This document shows, piece by piece, positions 24,476-32,915 of a DNA stretch of 64,000 nt; positions within the stretch are counted from its first letter, which is position 1; every line of letters starts with the position of its first letter. This DNA comes from Hanleya hanleyi. Taxonomy: Eukaryota; Mollusca; Polyplacophora; Lepidopleurida; Hanleyidae. A model generated the notes under the pieces. The model was not told the DNA's origin and did no database searches. It saw only the letters and a list, made by a program, of their open reading frames with translations. The stretch is taken from assembly GCA_036873755.1 (NCBI GenBank), contig JAVTVY010019606.1:1-64000 (forward strand), in the 5' to 3' direction. The position numbers and the translations under genes are program-made.

Positions 24476-25065
24476 TGTTACATCATACCCACGCTGGGGG
24501 AGCCGCGTTGGGTATATTTACAATTCAAGAAGATTCTTATCCAATCAGAGGCCACCATTTGCATGTTTCATATTCGTTCCTGTCCGTTAGATGTATTCTT
24601 GTCCAATCAGAAGTCTCCATTTCAGAAAATGCCATCTGAACCGTTTATTCTAATCATCGTCGGGCAGGCCAGGATACCGTTGAGGCAACATATCCTCAGA
24701 TAGTTGTTTGCGCATTCTGAGTATCTATCAGTGCATGGGTGAATACTTTCATCCGATGGAGGTGGTGGTCAGTTTAACCACGAAGAACGCAACATTGGTC
24801 ATTATCTCCACTATCCACTTGGTGTTACAATTCAAGAAAACTCTTGTCCAATCAGAGGCCACCATTTGCATCTGTCATATTCGTTCCTGTCCGTTAGATG
24901 TATTCTTGTCCAATCAGAAGTCTTCATTTCAGAAAGTTCCATCTTCGGCCATGTTCGCTTTGAACCGTTTATTCTAATCATCATCGGGCAGCCCAGGATA
25001 CCGTTGAGGCAACATATCCTCAGATAGTTGCTTGTGCATTCTGAGTATCTATCAGTGCCTGGGTG
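24476..25065 (-). repeat. ~324-bp tandem duplication with a partial gene 3' end, left arm
   Basis: Mirror of 30060-30665. Two copies of a segment with AAACGGTTC and TTGGACAAGAATACATCT motifs lie downstream of the 306-residue gene. The inner copy includes a remnant of the 3' end of that gene (about 24756-24832, reading minus). The duplication therefore copied the gene terminus together with its 3' flank. Confidence 0.7.
24484..24517 (-). other. Hairpin with GGCTCCCCCA loop, left arm
   Basis: Mirror of the hairpin at 30606-30640: stem strands ATACCC-CGC and GCGTGGGTAT close a GGCTCCCCCA loop on the minus strand. The AATAAA-type signal AGAATAAAC follows about 20-25 bases downstream on that strand. 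Confidence 0.55.
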
Positions 25066-25072
25066 AATACAT

Positions 25073-25993
25073 TCACCCGATGGGTTGGTCGGTCAGCTTG
25101 GTCACGAAGAACGTAACATTGGTCACACTGTCCATTGTCCACTTGGTGTTGGGGCGTTGTTTTTGGGCCCATTCCAAGGGATCCACTGTGTTCAGTTTCT
25201 CCAGCATCGTCTCTAGCGACACTCGGTTAATGATGGTAAACGGTTGGTCAAATACCTGGATGTTACTGCTCGGGTAAAAGTATCGGACTTGGACTGTCTC
25301 CTTATGCTGCAGCACATAACCAAACGCCAGATTCAATCTGAAGGCCGCAGTTTGATCTTTGAAGATGGCTTCCACGTAGCTACGTAGACGGGCGAGGTCG
25401 GTCAGTCGGAAATTGTAGATATCTTGAATAGGGCGATGACGGTGGAAACAGTGCCGTATCATGGACCAATGGCGCCGATAGATGTCACTCATTGGATGGG
25501 CGCCCTGTAAGAGATCGCTAGGAACATTTATGGGTTCGTCCAGAAAATGTTCGATGTTGTCAGGCGTATGACTCGAAACCGTAACGGTGGGGTCCGGCTG
25601 GATATCCAGGCTCTGAACTGTGGGTATAGACGGGCTCTCCTTCATCGCATCACCAGTGGCATTCGTCTCCCCGGGCTCATCTTCACTAGGTCTGACCTTC
25701 CGCGGCTCCTCTTCAGTAGGAAGTTGTCGCACATGCCATGGTACCGGGGCATGAATCAACCGTTGGTGTCGCAGCAACTGACTGCGTCGTTTGAAGAGTT
25801 GACCACAACCGTTACATTGTTCCGTCGCGCCCTCGTGGAATGAGCGTTCGTGGCACAGTAAATGATCCTCCCGATTGAATGACCGTGCGCAGGTTGTACA
25901 AGTATACCGAGCATCGTTGTGGGTGGAGGCCTCGTGGCGTCGTAAATTATCTAGACGAGTAAACAGCTTCTGGCAAGTTGTGCAAGTGAACAT
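25073..25993 (-). CDS. C2H2 zinc-finger protein with PolB N-terminal-like domain, gene A, left arm
   Basis: 306 residues, ATG at 25993. Three C2H2 fingers occupy residues 1-85 (CTTC-x12-H-x4-H, CTTC..., CNGC...). A linker without obvious fold spans about 86-160. From about 165 to the end comes a domain with HPMSDIYRRHW, QDIYNFRLTDL, RYFYPSSN and TNVTFFVTKL, closely similar to the first ~170 residues of the PolB of the Polinton in this window (56719-57396). The protein stops right after this domain, before any exonuclease or polymerase motif. A TATAAAAG box (26039-26046, minus) and an upstream ACACGGA-type repeat lie in front. It differs from its mirror at 29132-30052 by only a few residues. 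DNA binding through the fingers is established for the fold; a role in replication or repression of Polintons is inference. Confidence 0.8.
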   Translation of the reverse strand: MFTCTTCQKLFTRLDNLRRHEASTHNDARYTCTTCARSFNREDHLLCHERSFHEGATEQCNGCGQLFKRRSQLLRHQRLIHAPVPWHVRQLPTEEEPRKVRPSEDEPGETNATGDAMKESPSIPTVQSLDIQPDPTVTVSSHTPDNIEHFLDEPINVPSDLLQGAHPMSDIYRRHWSMIRHCFHRHRPIQDIYNFRLTDLARLRSYVEAIFKDQTAAFRLNLAFGYVLQHKETVQVRYFYPSSNIQVFDQPFTIINRVSLETMLEKLNTVDPLEWAQKQRPNTKWTMDSVTNVTFFVTKLTDQPIG

Positions 25994-26038
25994 CTTGGTG
26001 GTTGACAGAGTGTCTGATGAAACGTCCAGGCCGCTTCC

Positions 26039-26046
26039 CTTTTATA
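26039..26046 (-). promoter_or_regulatory. TATA box of ZF gene A, left arm
   Basis: TATAAAAG on the minus strand, 46 bases before the ATG at 25993, in the context CTAGCGTGCTATAAAAGGGA, which is shared with the other ZF genes. Confidence 0.65.
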
Positions 26047-26212
26047 GCACGCTAGCTGGTGATCTATTTTTAGCACACTCAGTTCAACTATCCCCAAGTC
26101 GAGGGCCGAGTCGTGACATCTTCGGTAACATCCGTGTATCTTCGGTCACCTCCGTACCGTCAACGATCAACATGTAGACATATAGAGTATGTACGGCATG
26201 TTATGGTATTCA

Positions 26213-27127
26213 TCAGTGCATGAGTGACGCATTCAGCCGATGGGGGTGGCCGGTCAGCTTGGTAACGAAAAACGTAACATTGGTCACACTCTCCACTGTC
26301 CACTTGGTGTTGGGGCGTTGTTGTTGGGCCCATTCCAAGGGATCCACGGTGTCCAGTTTCTCCAGCATCGTCTCTAGCGACACTCGGTTAATGATGGTAA
26401 ACGGTTGGTCAAATACCCGGATGTTACTGCTCGGGTAAAAATATCGGACTTGGACTGTCTCTTTATGCTGCAGCACATAACCAAACGCCAGATTCAATCT
26501 GAAGGCCGTAGTTTGATCTTTGAAGATGGCTTCTACGTAGCTACGTAGACGGGCGAGGTCGGTCAGTCGGAAATTGTAGATATCTTGAATAGGGCGATGA
26601 CGGTAGAAACATTGCCGGATCATGGGCCAATGGCGCCGATAAATGTCACTCACGGGATGGTCTTCGTGTAACAGATCGCTGGGAACATTTATGGTTTCGT
26701 CCACGAAGTGTACTTTGTCCTCCACGTCGTACAAAATCTGGCCCAAGGTCTTGTCGTTGGAATTTGACTGTTGAATTAGGGCGACATCATCATCGGCCCT
26801 CGTGCGATGGGTGGGAGTTCCCCCTGTTTCGATATTGATGCCTACGGGCTCTTCTATCTGCAAACGTGGCTGCGGAACAGGGTGTCGTGTGCGTTGGTGT
26901 CGCAGCAACTGACTGGTCAGTTTGAAAAGCCGACCACATTCTTCGCATGGACGCTTGGGTACTTCATGGCGTGCACGTGTGTGGCGCTGTAAATGATCCG
27001 GGCGCTGAAACGACAGTGTACATATCGTACAGTTATACCGGGCGGTTCCTTCGTGCTTGGTAGCCTCATGGCGGCGCAAGTCGTGCAGACGAGTGAATGA
27101 TTTCGAGCACGTAGTACAAGTGAACAT
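26213..27127 (-). CDS. C2H2 zinc-finger protein with PolB N-terminal-like domain, gene B, left arm
   Basis: 304 residues from ATG 27127. Three C2H2 fingers (CTTCSKSF, CTICTLSF, CEECGRLF) are followed by a variable linker and then the PolB N-terminal-like domain (about residues 165-300). Gene B is a diverged paralogue of gene A: the C-terminal domains are nearly identical while fingers and linkers differ, which suggests different DNA targets. The mirror copy at 27998-28912 differs by a handful of residues. This copy's promoter is altered: about 24 bp between the TATA region and the start are missing, leaving ATTATAGCACG. Both reading frames remain open. Confidence 0.8.
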   Translation of the reverse strand: MFTCTTCSKSFTRLHDLRRHEATKHEGTARYNCTICTLSFQRPDHLQRHTRARHEVPKRPCEECGRLFKLTSQLLRHQRTRHPVPQPRLQIEEPVGINIETGGTPTHRTRADDDVALIQQSNSNDKTLGQILYDVEDKVHFVDETINVPSDLLHEDHPVSDIYRRHWPMIRQCFYRHRPIQDIYNFRLTDLARLRSYVEAIFKDQTTAFRLNLAFGYVLQHKETVQVRYFYPSSNIRVFDQPFTIINRVSLETMLEKLDTVDPLEWAQQQRPNTKWTVESVTNVTFFVTKLTGHPHRLNASLMH

Positions 27128-27150
27128 CTCGGTGGTTGACAGAGTGTCTG

Positions 27151-27156
27151 ATTATA
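27151..27156 (-). promoter_or_regulatory. Altered TATA region of ZF gene B, left arm
   Basis: Where the other three ZF genes have TATAAAAGGGAAGCGG before the ATG, this copy reads TATAATCAGACAC. A deletion of about 24 bp removed the 3' half of the TATA element and the likely initiation site. Confidence 0.6.
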
Positions 27157-27356
27157 GCACGCTAGCTGGTATCATGTTCGGGCACTTCCGTGTCTCTTCG
27201 GATGTAAAAGTCCCCGGATGTAAAAGTGCCCGGATGTTTACGAATGTTCCACCATTCCGGACTTCTATCAGGTCCATGTCCAGAAGCTCTCATGTCCTGC
27301 ATGTGAATAGTCATATTGTGTGTGTATGCATGTGTGTATGTGTGTGTGTGTGTGTG

Positions 27357-27735
27357 GAAACCTTTACACCGCGCGCGCCGGGGTCAAAGGTCACTTCCGG
27401 TCACGCGAACGGAAGCGGAAGTGACCTCACAGAGGTCATATGCAAATGTCACTTCCGACCTCTGAGCTCCACAGGCTTTGAGCTCCAAGAGCTCCGATCC
27501 AAGAAACACACTCGCAAGCACACACATACACACACACACACACACAGAGGCATACATACACACACATACATACGCACATGCACGCACACGCACACACACT
27601 CACAACCACCTACACACACACACACGCACACACATACACACACACGCAAACACACATTTGCATACGCACACAAACGCTCGCATGCACAGACGCATACACA
27701 CACTTGCATACACGCACTCACACACACAAGCCTAT

Positions 27736-27744
<9 letters not shown>
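27357..27744. other. Central spacer between divergent ZF genes
   Basis: Unique sequence followed by irregular CA-rich repeats (27510-27744). The unique part holds GGGTCAAAGGTCACTTCC (27381-27398), a 12-bp inverted repeat AGGTCACTTCCG/CGGAAGTGACCT around 27388-27427, and an ATGCAAAT octamer near 27441. Long CA-derived open frames here are artefacts. Confidence 0.7.
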
Positions 27745-27767
<23 letters not shown>

Positions 27768-27944
27768 ACATGCATACACACACAATATGACTATTCACAT
27801 GAAGGACATGAGAGCTTCTGGACATGGACCTGATAGAAGTCCGGAATGGTGGAACATTCGTAAACATCCGGGCACTTTTACATCCGGGGACTTTTACCTC
27901 CGAAGAGACACGGAAGTGCCCGAACATGATACCAGCTAGCGTGC

Positions 27945-27952
27945 TATAAAAG
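27945..27952 (+). promoter_or_regulatory. TATA box of ZF gene B, right arm
   Basis: TATAAAAG, 53 bases before the ATG at 27998, preceded by a GAAGAGACACGGAAG repeat unit like those in the Polinton termini. Confidence 0.65.
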
Positions 27953-27997
27953 GGAAGCGGTCTGGCCGTTTCATCAGACACTCTGTCAACCACCAAG

Positions 27998-28912
27998 ATG
28001 TTCACTTGTACTACGTGCTCGAAATCATTCACTCGTCTGCACGACTTGCGCCGCCATGAGGCTACCAAGCACGAAGGAACCGCCCGGTATAACTGTACGA
28101 TATGTACACTGTCGTTTCAGCGCCCGGATCATTTACAGCGCCACACACGTGCACGCCATGAAGTACCCAAGCGTCCATGCGAAGAATGTGGTCGGCTTTT
28201 CAAACTGACCAGTCAGTTGCTGCGACACCAACGCACACGACACACTGTTCCGCAGCCACGTTTGCAGATAGAAGAGCCCGTAGGCATCAATATCGAAACA
28301 GGGGGAACTCCCACCCATCGCACGAGGGCCGATGATGATGTCGCCCTAATTCAACAGTCAAATTCCGACGACAAGACCTTGGGCCAGATTTTGTACGACG
28401 TGGAGGGCAAAGTACACTTCGTGGACGAAACCATAAATGTTCCCAGCGATCTGTTACACGAAGACCATCCAGTGAGTGACATTTATCGGCGCCATTGGCC
28501 CATGATCCGGCAATGTTTCTACCGTCATCGCCCTATTCAAGATATCTACAATTTCCGACTGACCGACCTCGCCCGTCTACGTAGCTACGTAGAAGCCATC
28601 TTCAAAGATCAAACTACGGCCTTCAGATTGAATCTGGCGTTTGGTTATGTGCTGCAGCATAAAGAGACAGTCCAAGTCCGATATTTTTACCCGAGCAGTA
28701 ACATCCGGGTATTTGACCAACCGTTTACCATCATTAACCGAGTGTCGCTAGAGACGATGCTGGAGAAACTGGACACCGTGGATCCCTTGGAATGGGCCCA
28801 ACAACAACGCCCCAACACCAAGTGGACAGTGGAGAGTGTGACCAATGTTACGTTTTTCGTTACCAAGCTGACCGACCACTCCCATCGGCTGAATGCGTCA
28901 CTCATGCACTGA
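27998..28912 (+). CDS. C2H2 zinc-finger protein with PolB N-terminal-like domain, gene B, right arm
   Basis: 304 residues and intact, the mirror of 26213-27127 with about five substitutions scattered in linker and C-terminus (for example a Pro/Thr and an Asn/Asp difference). Three C2H2 fingers lie in residues 1-85, with the PolB N-terminal-like domain from about 165. Unlike the left copy it keeps the full TATAAAAG promoter, so if any gene B copy is expressed from its own promoter this is the better candidate. It reads outward towards gene A of the same arm. Confidence 0.8.
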   Translation: MFTCTTCSKSFTRLHDLRRHEATKHEGTARYNCTICTLSFQRPDHLQRHTRARHEVPKRPCEECGRLFKLTSQLLRHQRTRHTVPQPRLQIEEPVGINIETGGTPTHRTRADDDVALIQQSNSDDKTLGQILYDVEGKVHFVDETINVPSDLLHEDHPVSDIYRRHWPMIRQCFYRHRPIQDIYNFRLTDLARLRSYVEAIFKDQTTAFRLNLAFGYVLQHKETVQVRYFYPSSNIRVFDQPFTIINRVSLETMLEKLDTVDPLEWAQQQRPNTKWTVESVTNVTFFVTKLTDHSHRLNASLMH

Positions 28913-28975
28913 TGAATACCATAACATGCCGTACATACTCTATATGTCTACATGTTGATCGTTGACGGTACGGAG

Positions 28976-29086
28976 GTGACCGAAGAGACACGGATGTTAC
29001 CGAAGATGTCACGGCTCGGCCCTCGACTTGGGGATAGTTGAACTGAGTGTGCTAAAAATAGATCACCAGCTAGCGTGCTATAAAAG
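28976..29086 (+). promoter_or_regulatory. Promoter of ZF gene A, right arm
   Basis: Two units of the ACCGAAGA-ACACGGA repeat (28976-29016) lie about 65-100 bp upstream of TATAAAAG (29079-29086), which is 53 bases before the ATG at 29132. The same order, repeat array then TATA box, occurs in the terminal repeats of the Polinton. Confidence 0.6.
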
Positions 29087-29131
29087 GGAAGCGGCCTGGA
29101 CGTTTCATCAGACACTCTGTCAACCACCAAG

Positions 29132-30052
29132 ATGTTCACTTGCACAACTTGCCAGAAGCTGTTTACTCGTCTAGATAATTTACGACGCTACGAGGCCTCC
29201 ACCCACAACGATGCTCGGTATACTTGTACAACCTGCGCACGGTCATTCAATCGGGAGGATCATTTACTGTGCCACGAACGCTCATTCCACGAGGGCGCGA
29301 CGGAACAATGTAACGGTTGTGGTCAACTCTTCAAACGACGCAGTCAGTTGCTGCGACACCAACGGTTGATTCATGCCCCGGTACCATGGCATGTGCGACA
29401 ACTTCCTACTGAGGAGGAGCCGCGGAAGGTCAGACCTAGTGAAGATGAGCCCGGGGAGACGAATGCCACTGGTGATGCGATGAAGGAGAGCCCGTCTATA
29501 CCCACAGTTCAGAGCCTGGATATCCAGCCGGACCCCACCGTTACGGTTTCGAGTCATACGCCTGACAACATCGAACATTTTCTGGACGAACCCATAAATG
29601 TTCCTAGCGATCTCTTACAGGGCGCCCATCCAATGAGTGACATCTATCGGCGCCATTGGTCCATGATACGGCACTGTTTCCACCGTCATCGCCATATTCA
29701 AGATATCTACAATTTCCGACTGACCGACCTCGCCCGTCTACGTAGCTACGTGGAAGCCATCTTCAAAGATCAAACTGCGGCCTTCAGATTGAATCTGGCG
29801 TTTGGTTATGTGCTGCAGCATAAGGAGACAGTCCAAGTCCGATACTTTTACCCGAGCAGTAACATCCAGGTATTTGACCAACCGTTTACCATCATTAACC
29901 GAGTGTCGCTAGAGACGATGCTGGAGAAACTGAACACCGTGGATCCCTTGGAATGGGCCCAAAAACAACGCCCCAACACCAAGTGGACAATGGACAGTGT
30001 GACCAATGTTACGTTCTTCGTGACCAAGCTGACCGACCAACCCATCGGGTGA
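29132..30052 (+). CDS. C2H2 zinc-finger protein with PolB N-terminal-like domain, gene A, right arm
   Basis: 306 residues, mirror of 25073-25993, differing by His31/Tyr in finger 1 (LRRHEAS versus LRRYEAS) and Pro/His in the RHRPIQ motif of the C-terminal domain. All six Cys and six His ligands of the three fingers are present. The stop follows the TKLTDQPIG end of the domain. The near-identity of the arms, with all four frames open, suggests recent arm homogenisation, a young element, or selection. Confidence 0.8.
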   Translation: MFTCTTCQKLFTRLDNLRRYEASTHNDARYTCTTCARSFNREDHLLCHERSFHEGATEQCNGCGQLFKRRSQLLRHQRLIHAPVPWHVRQLPTEEEPRKVRPSEDEPGETNATGDAMKESPSIPTVQSLDIQPDPTVTVSSHTPDNIEHFLDEPINVPSDLLQGAHPMSDIYRRHWSMIRHCFHRHRHIQDIYNFRLTDLARLRSYVEAIFKDQTAAFRLNLAFGYVLQHKETVQVRYFYPSSNIQVFDQPFTIINRVSLETMLEKLNTVDPLEWAQKQRPNTKWTMDSVTNVTFFVTKLTDQPIG

Positions 30053-30059
30053 ATGTATT

Positions 30060-30665
30060 CACCCAGGCACTGATAGATACTCAGAATGCACAAGCAACTA
30101 TCTGAGGATATGTTGCCTCAACGGTATCCTGGGCTGCCCGATGATGATTAGAATAAACGGTTCAAAGCGAACATGGCCGAAGATAGAACTTTCTGAAATG
30201 AAGACTTCTGATTGGACAAGAATACATCTAACGGACAGGAACGAATATGACAGATGCAAATGGTGGCCTCTGATTGGACAAGAGTTTTCTTGAATTGTAA
30301 CACCAAGTGGATAGTGGAGATAATGACCAATGTTGCGTTCTTCGTGGTTAAACTGACCACCACCCCCATCGGATGAAAGTATTCACCCATGCACTGATAG
30401 ATACTCAGAATGCGCAAACAACTATCTGAGGATATGTTGCCTCAACAGTATCCTGGCCTGCCCGACGATGATTAGAATAAACGGTTCAGATGGCACTTTC
30501 TGAAATGGAGACTTCTGATTGGACAAGAATACATCTAACGGACAGGAACGAATATGAAACATGCAAATGGTGGCCTCTGATTGGACAAGAATCTTCTTAA
30601 ATTGTAAATATACCCAACGCGGCTCCCCCAGCGTGGGTATGATGTAACATTGGGGAGAATAAACT
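30060..30665 (+). repeat. ~324-bp tandem duplication with a partial gene 3' end, right arm
   Basis: The segment beginning CACTGATAGATACTCAGAAT occurs at about 30068 and again at about 30392. Between them, 30297-30376 repeats the last ~25 codons of the ZF gene domain with substitutions. The outer copy ends in the GGCTCCCCCA hairpin and AGAATAAAC. Confidence 0.7.
30606..30640 (+). other. Hairpin with GGCTCCCCCA loop, right arm
   Basis: Stem strands ATACCCAACGC and GCGTGGGTAT enclose GGCTCCCCCA, followed by AGAATAAAC about 20 bp later. The same loop with a different stem follows the Polinton ATPase gene at 48775-48811, so the stems covary. This is a possible 3'-end processing structure. Confidence 0.55.
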
Positions 30666-30889
30666 ATATGAAAACAACTTCTTGTTGTTGTTGTTCTCTC
30701 ATGTGTCATCCTTGTTGTTGTTGCTGTTGTTCTCTCTCCGGACTATATCACGGCGTTATGTTAGAGTGTTAAGGTGTAACGACGGGCGTTGACGGGCATC
30801 ACTGCATTTCGAAGAATTAGTGACAATTCCATGGAATATCAGAGCTTCTGAGCTATTTCACCAGGGCGTTGAAGCATTTAGAATGGTGT

Positions 30890-31330
30890 TGGTGGGCGTT
30901 GCTACAAGATGACACCTCACACGGTCCATTTGGACCGCGGATGGTCCATCTCTACACCAAATAACATCCTTCACTGCTAAAAAATGCCCACTTTCGCTAC
31001 AACTCGTACTGATGACGTCACCAATGACGTCACAGATGCTGTAAATATCCCTCAAATCGGGGTCTATACTCCGAGAGCTACAACATGACACATCCCATGA
31101 CGCATTCGCAACGCGGATGGTCCATCTCTACACCAAATACCTTCCTGCACTGCCCCAAAAGGCTCACTTTCGTTAATACTCCTACTGATGACGTCATCGA
31201 TGACGTCACAGATGACGGGAACATCCCTCAATTCGGAATGTACACCCCGAGAACTACAAAATGACACCTCCCAGGACGCATTCAGACCAAGGATGATCCA
31301 TCTCGACCCCAAATACCTTCCTTCACTGCC
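30890..31330. repeat. ~175-bp repeat with paired CRE-like sites, right arm
   Basis: Mirror of 23780-24230, with TGACGTCA-type sites at about 31014-31032 and 31189-31207. Confidence 0.75.
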
Positions 31331-31689
31331 CCAAAATGGCCACTTTACTTACTACAACCAAATGCGCATGCACAGATTGACGCGACTTGCATTTAAAAAC
31401 ACGCCATTCTGACTCTACCCCACACAAGCCTCACATTGATACCTCACACGACCCATTCGAACCGTGAATAGCCCATCTCAAACCCAAACACACACCCACA
31501 TACCCCCCAAAATGCCTACTTTCTATACTACGGGCCAGGCTGCGCATGCGTAGACTATTGAACACGGACGAACCATTAGTGTAGATAGGCATTTTTCCAG
31601 GTTTTTCGATAAAGTCCGTGTTCCGTATTTTTTTTTTTCAGGAAAAATTTTACATGCACCCACCCATGTCTGGATGCCCCTTCACCTAG

Positions 31690-32640
31690 GCTTCACTTTG
31701 ATACCTCATATGACCCCACTGGACCAATAGTGGCTCCCCTAGATGCCGAAACGACTATTTCCATACCCTTTTCCCACAATTCCCTGTATGCGCATGCGCA
31801 GAATGGTGACAATGCTCGAGCCGCTAGTCCAGTCATATGCCCCTTCATGAATGCTTCACATTGATACCTCATATGACCCCATTGGACCATTTGTGGCTCC
31901 CCTAGATGCCAAAACGTCTATTTCCATACCCTTGGGCCACCGCGCATGCGCAGAATGCCGATAGTTCAACCCCACACCCATCCCATCTGATGCCCCTTCA
32001 CGAATGCTTCACATGGATACCTCATACAACTCCATCGGCCCATTAGCGGCTCCCCTAGATCCCAAAACGTCTATTTTCATACCCTTGGGCCACCGCGCAT
32101 GCGCAGAATGCCGATAGTTCAACCCCACACCCAGCCCATTAGATGCCCCTTCACCTAAGCTTCACTTTGATACCTCACTCGACCCCATTGGTCCATTAGG
32201 GGCTCCCCTAGCTCCAACACGTCTATTTCCATACCCTTGGGCCACCGCGCATGCGCAGAATGACCCTAATTTAACCCCACACCCAGCCCATCAGATGCCC
32301 CTTCACGAATGCTTCACATCGATACCTCACTCGACCCCATTGGTCCATTAGGGGCTCCCCTAGCTCCAAAACGTCTATTTCCATACCCTTGGGCCACCGC
32401 GCATGCGCAGAATGCCGATAGTTCAACCCCGCGCCCAGCCCATCAGATGCCCCTTCACATAAGCTTCACCTTGATACCTCACTCGACCCCATTGAACCAT
32501 TAGGGACTCCCCTACATCCCAAAACGGCTATTTTCATACCCTTCGGCCACCGCGCATGCGCAGAAGGCCGATAGTTCAACCCCACACCCAGCCCATTAGA
32601 TGCCCCTTCACATAAGCTTCACTTTGATACCTCACTCGAC
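31690..32640. repeat. 152-bp tandem array with NRF1-like sites, right arm (6 units)
   Basis: GCGCATGCGCAGAATG-type sites recur at about 31790, 31941, 32093, 32246, 32398 and 32550. The left arm has five, so copy number changed by one unit after the arms were formed or homogenised. Confidence 0.85.
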
Positions 32641-32915
32641 CCAATCGGACCATTTTATCTAGGGACTACCTTTTCTCCGCGGAAGCTTTTTCCCGAGACC
32701 AAATCACCACCAAAACCGCGGCCAGACCGCATCACCGCGGATGAATACATCCTGAATACATCCCCGGCAACAATTGGAACTCTCCTGGATTGGAGGTAGC
32801 CTTTGGTCATCCTGCCGGAACTATACTGCACTTGACCTCTGTGACCCTCCCGTGACCTCCCTAATATGCAAATTTCTGAGGTCAATGAGCGGTGAAAAGC
32901 GTAGACCCTACTACT

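Larger units (their letters stand above)
21381..32915. mobile_element. 11.5-kb foldback element carrying ZF/PolB-N genes (Polinton-related)
   Basis: Two arms (21381-27356 and 27745-32915) are inverted copies of each other, with very high identity in the coding parts, around a 0.39-kb spacer. The ends read AGTAGTAGGGTCTACGC and its complement, directly flanked by GGGGGC (21375-21380, 32916-32921). Termini and 6-bp duplication match the Polinton mode. Each arm contains, from the outside inwards, a 152-bp repeat array, a ~175-bp CRE-bearing repeat, a ~324-bp duplicated segment and two zinc-finger genes reading outward. The left arm has an extra ~1 kb of 172-bp repeats. No integrase, capsid or full polymerase is present. 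It shares sequence blocks with the Polinton at 44810-60770, so mobilisation in trans by a Polinton is a reasonable inference. Confidence 0.85.

Noticed and set aside
27057..27939. Long His/Thr open frames on both strands
   Set aside because: They arise from CA/TG dinucleotide tracts in the foldback spacer.
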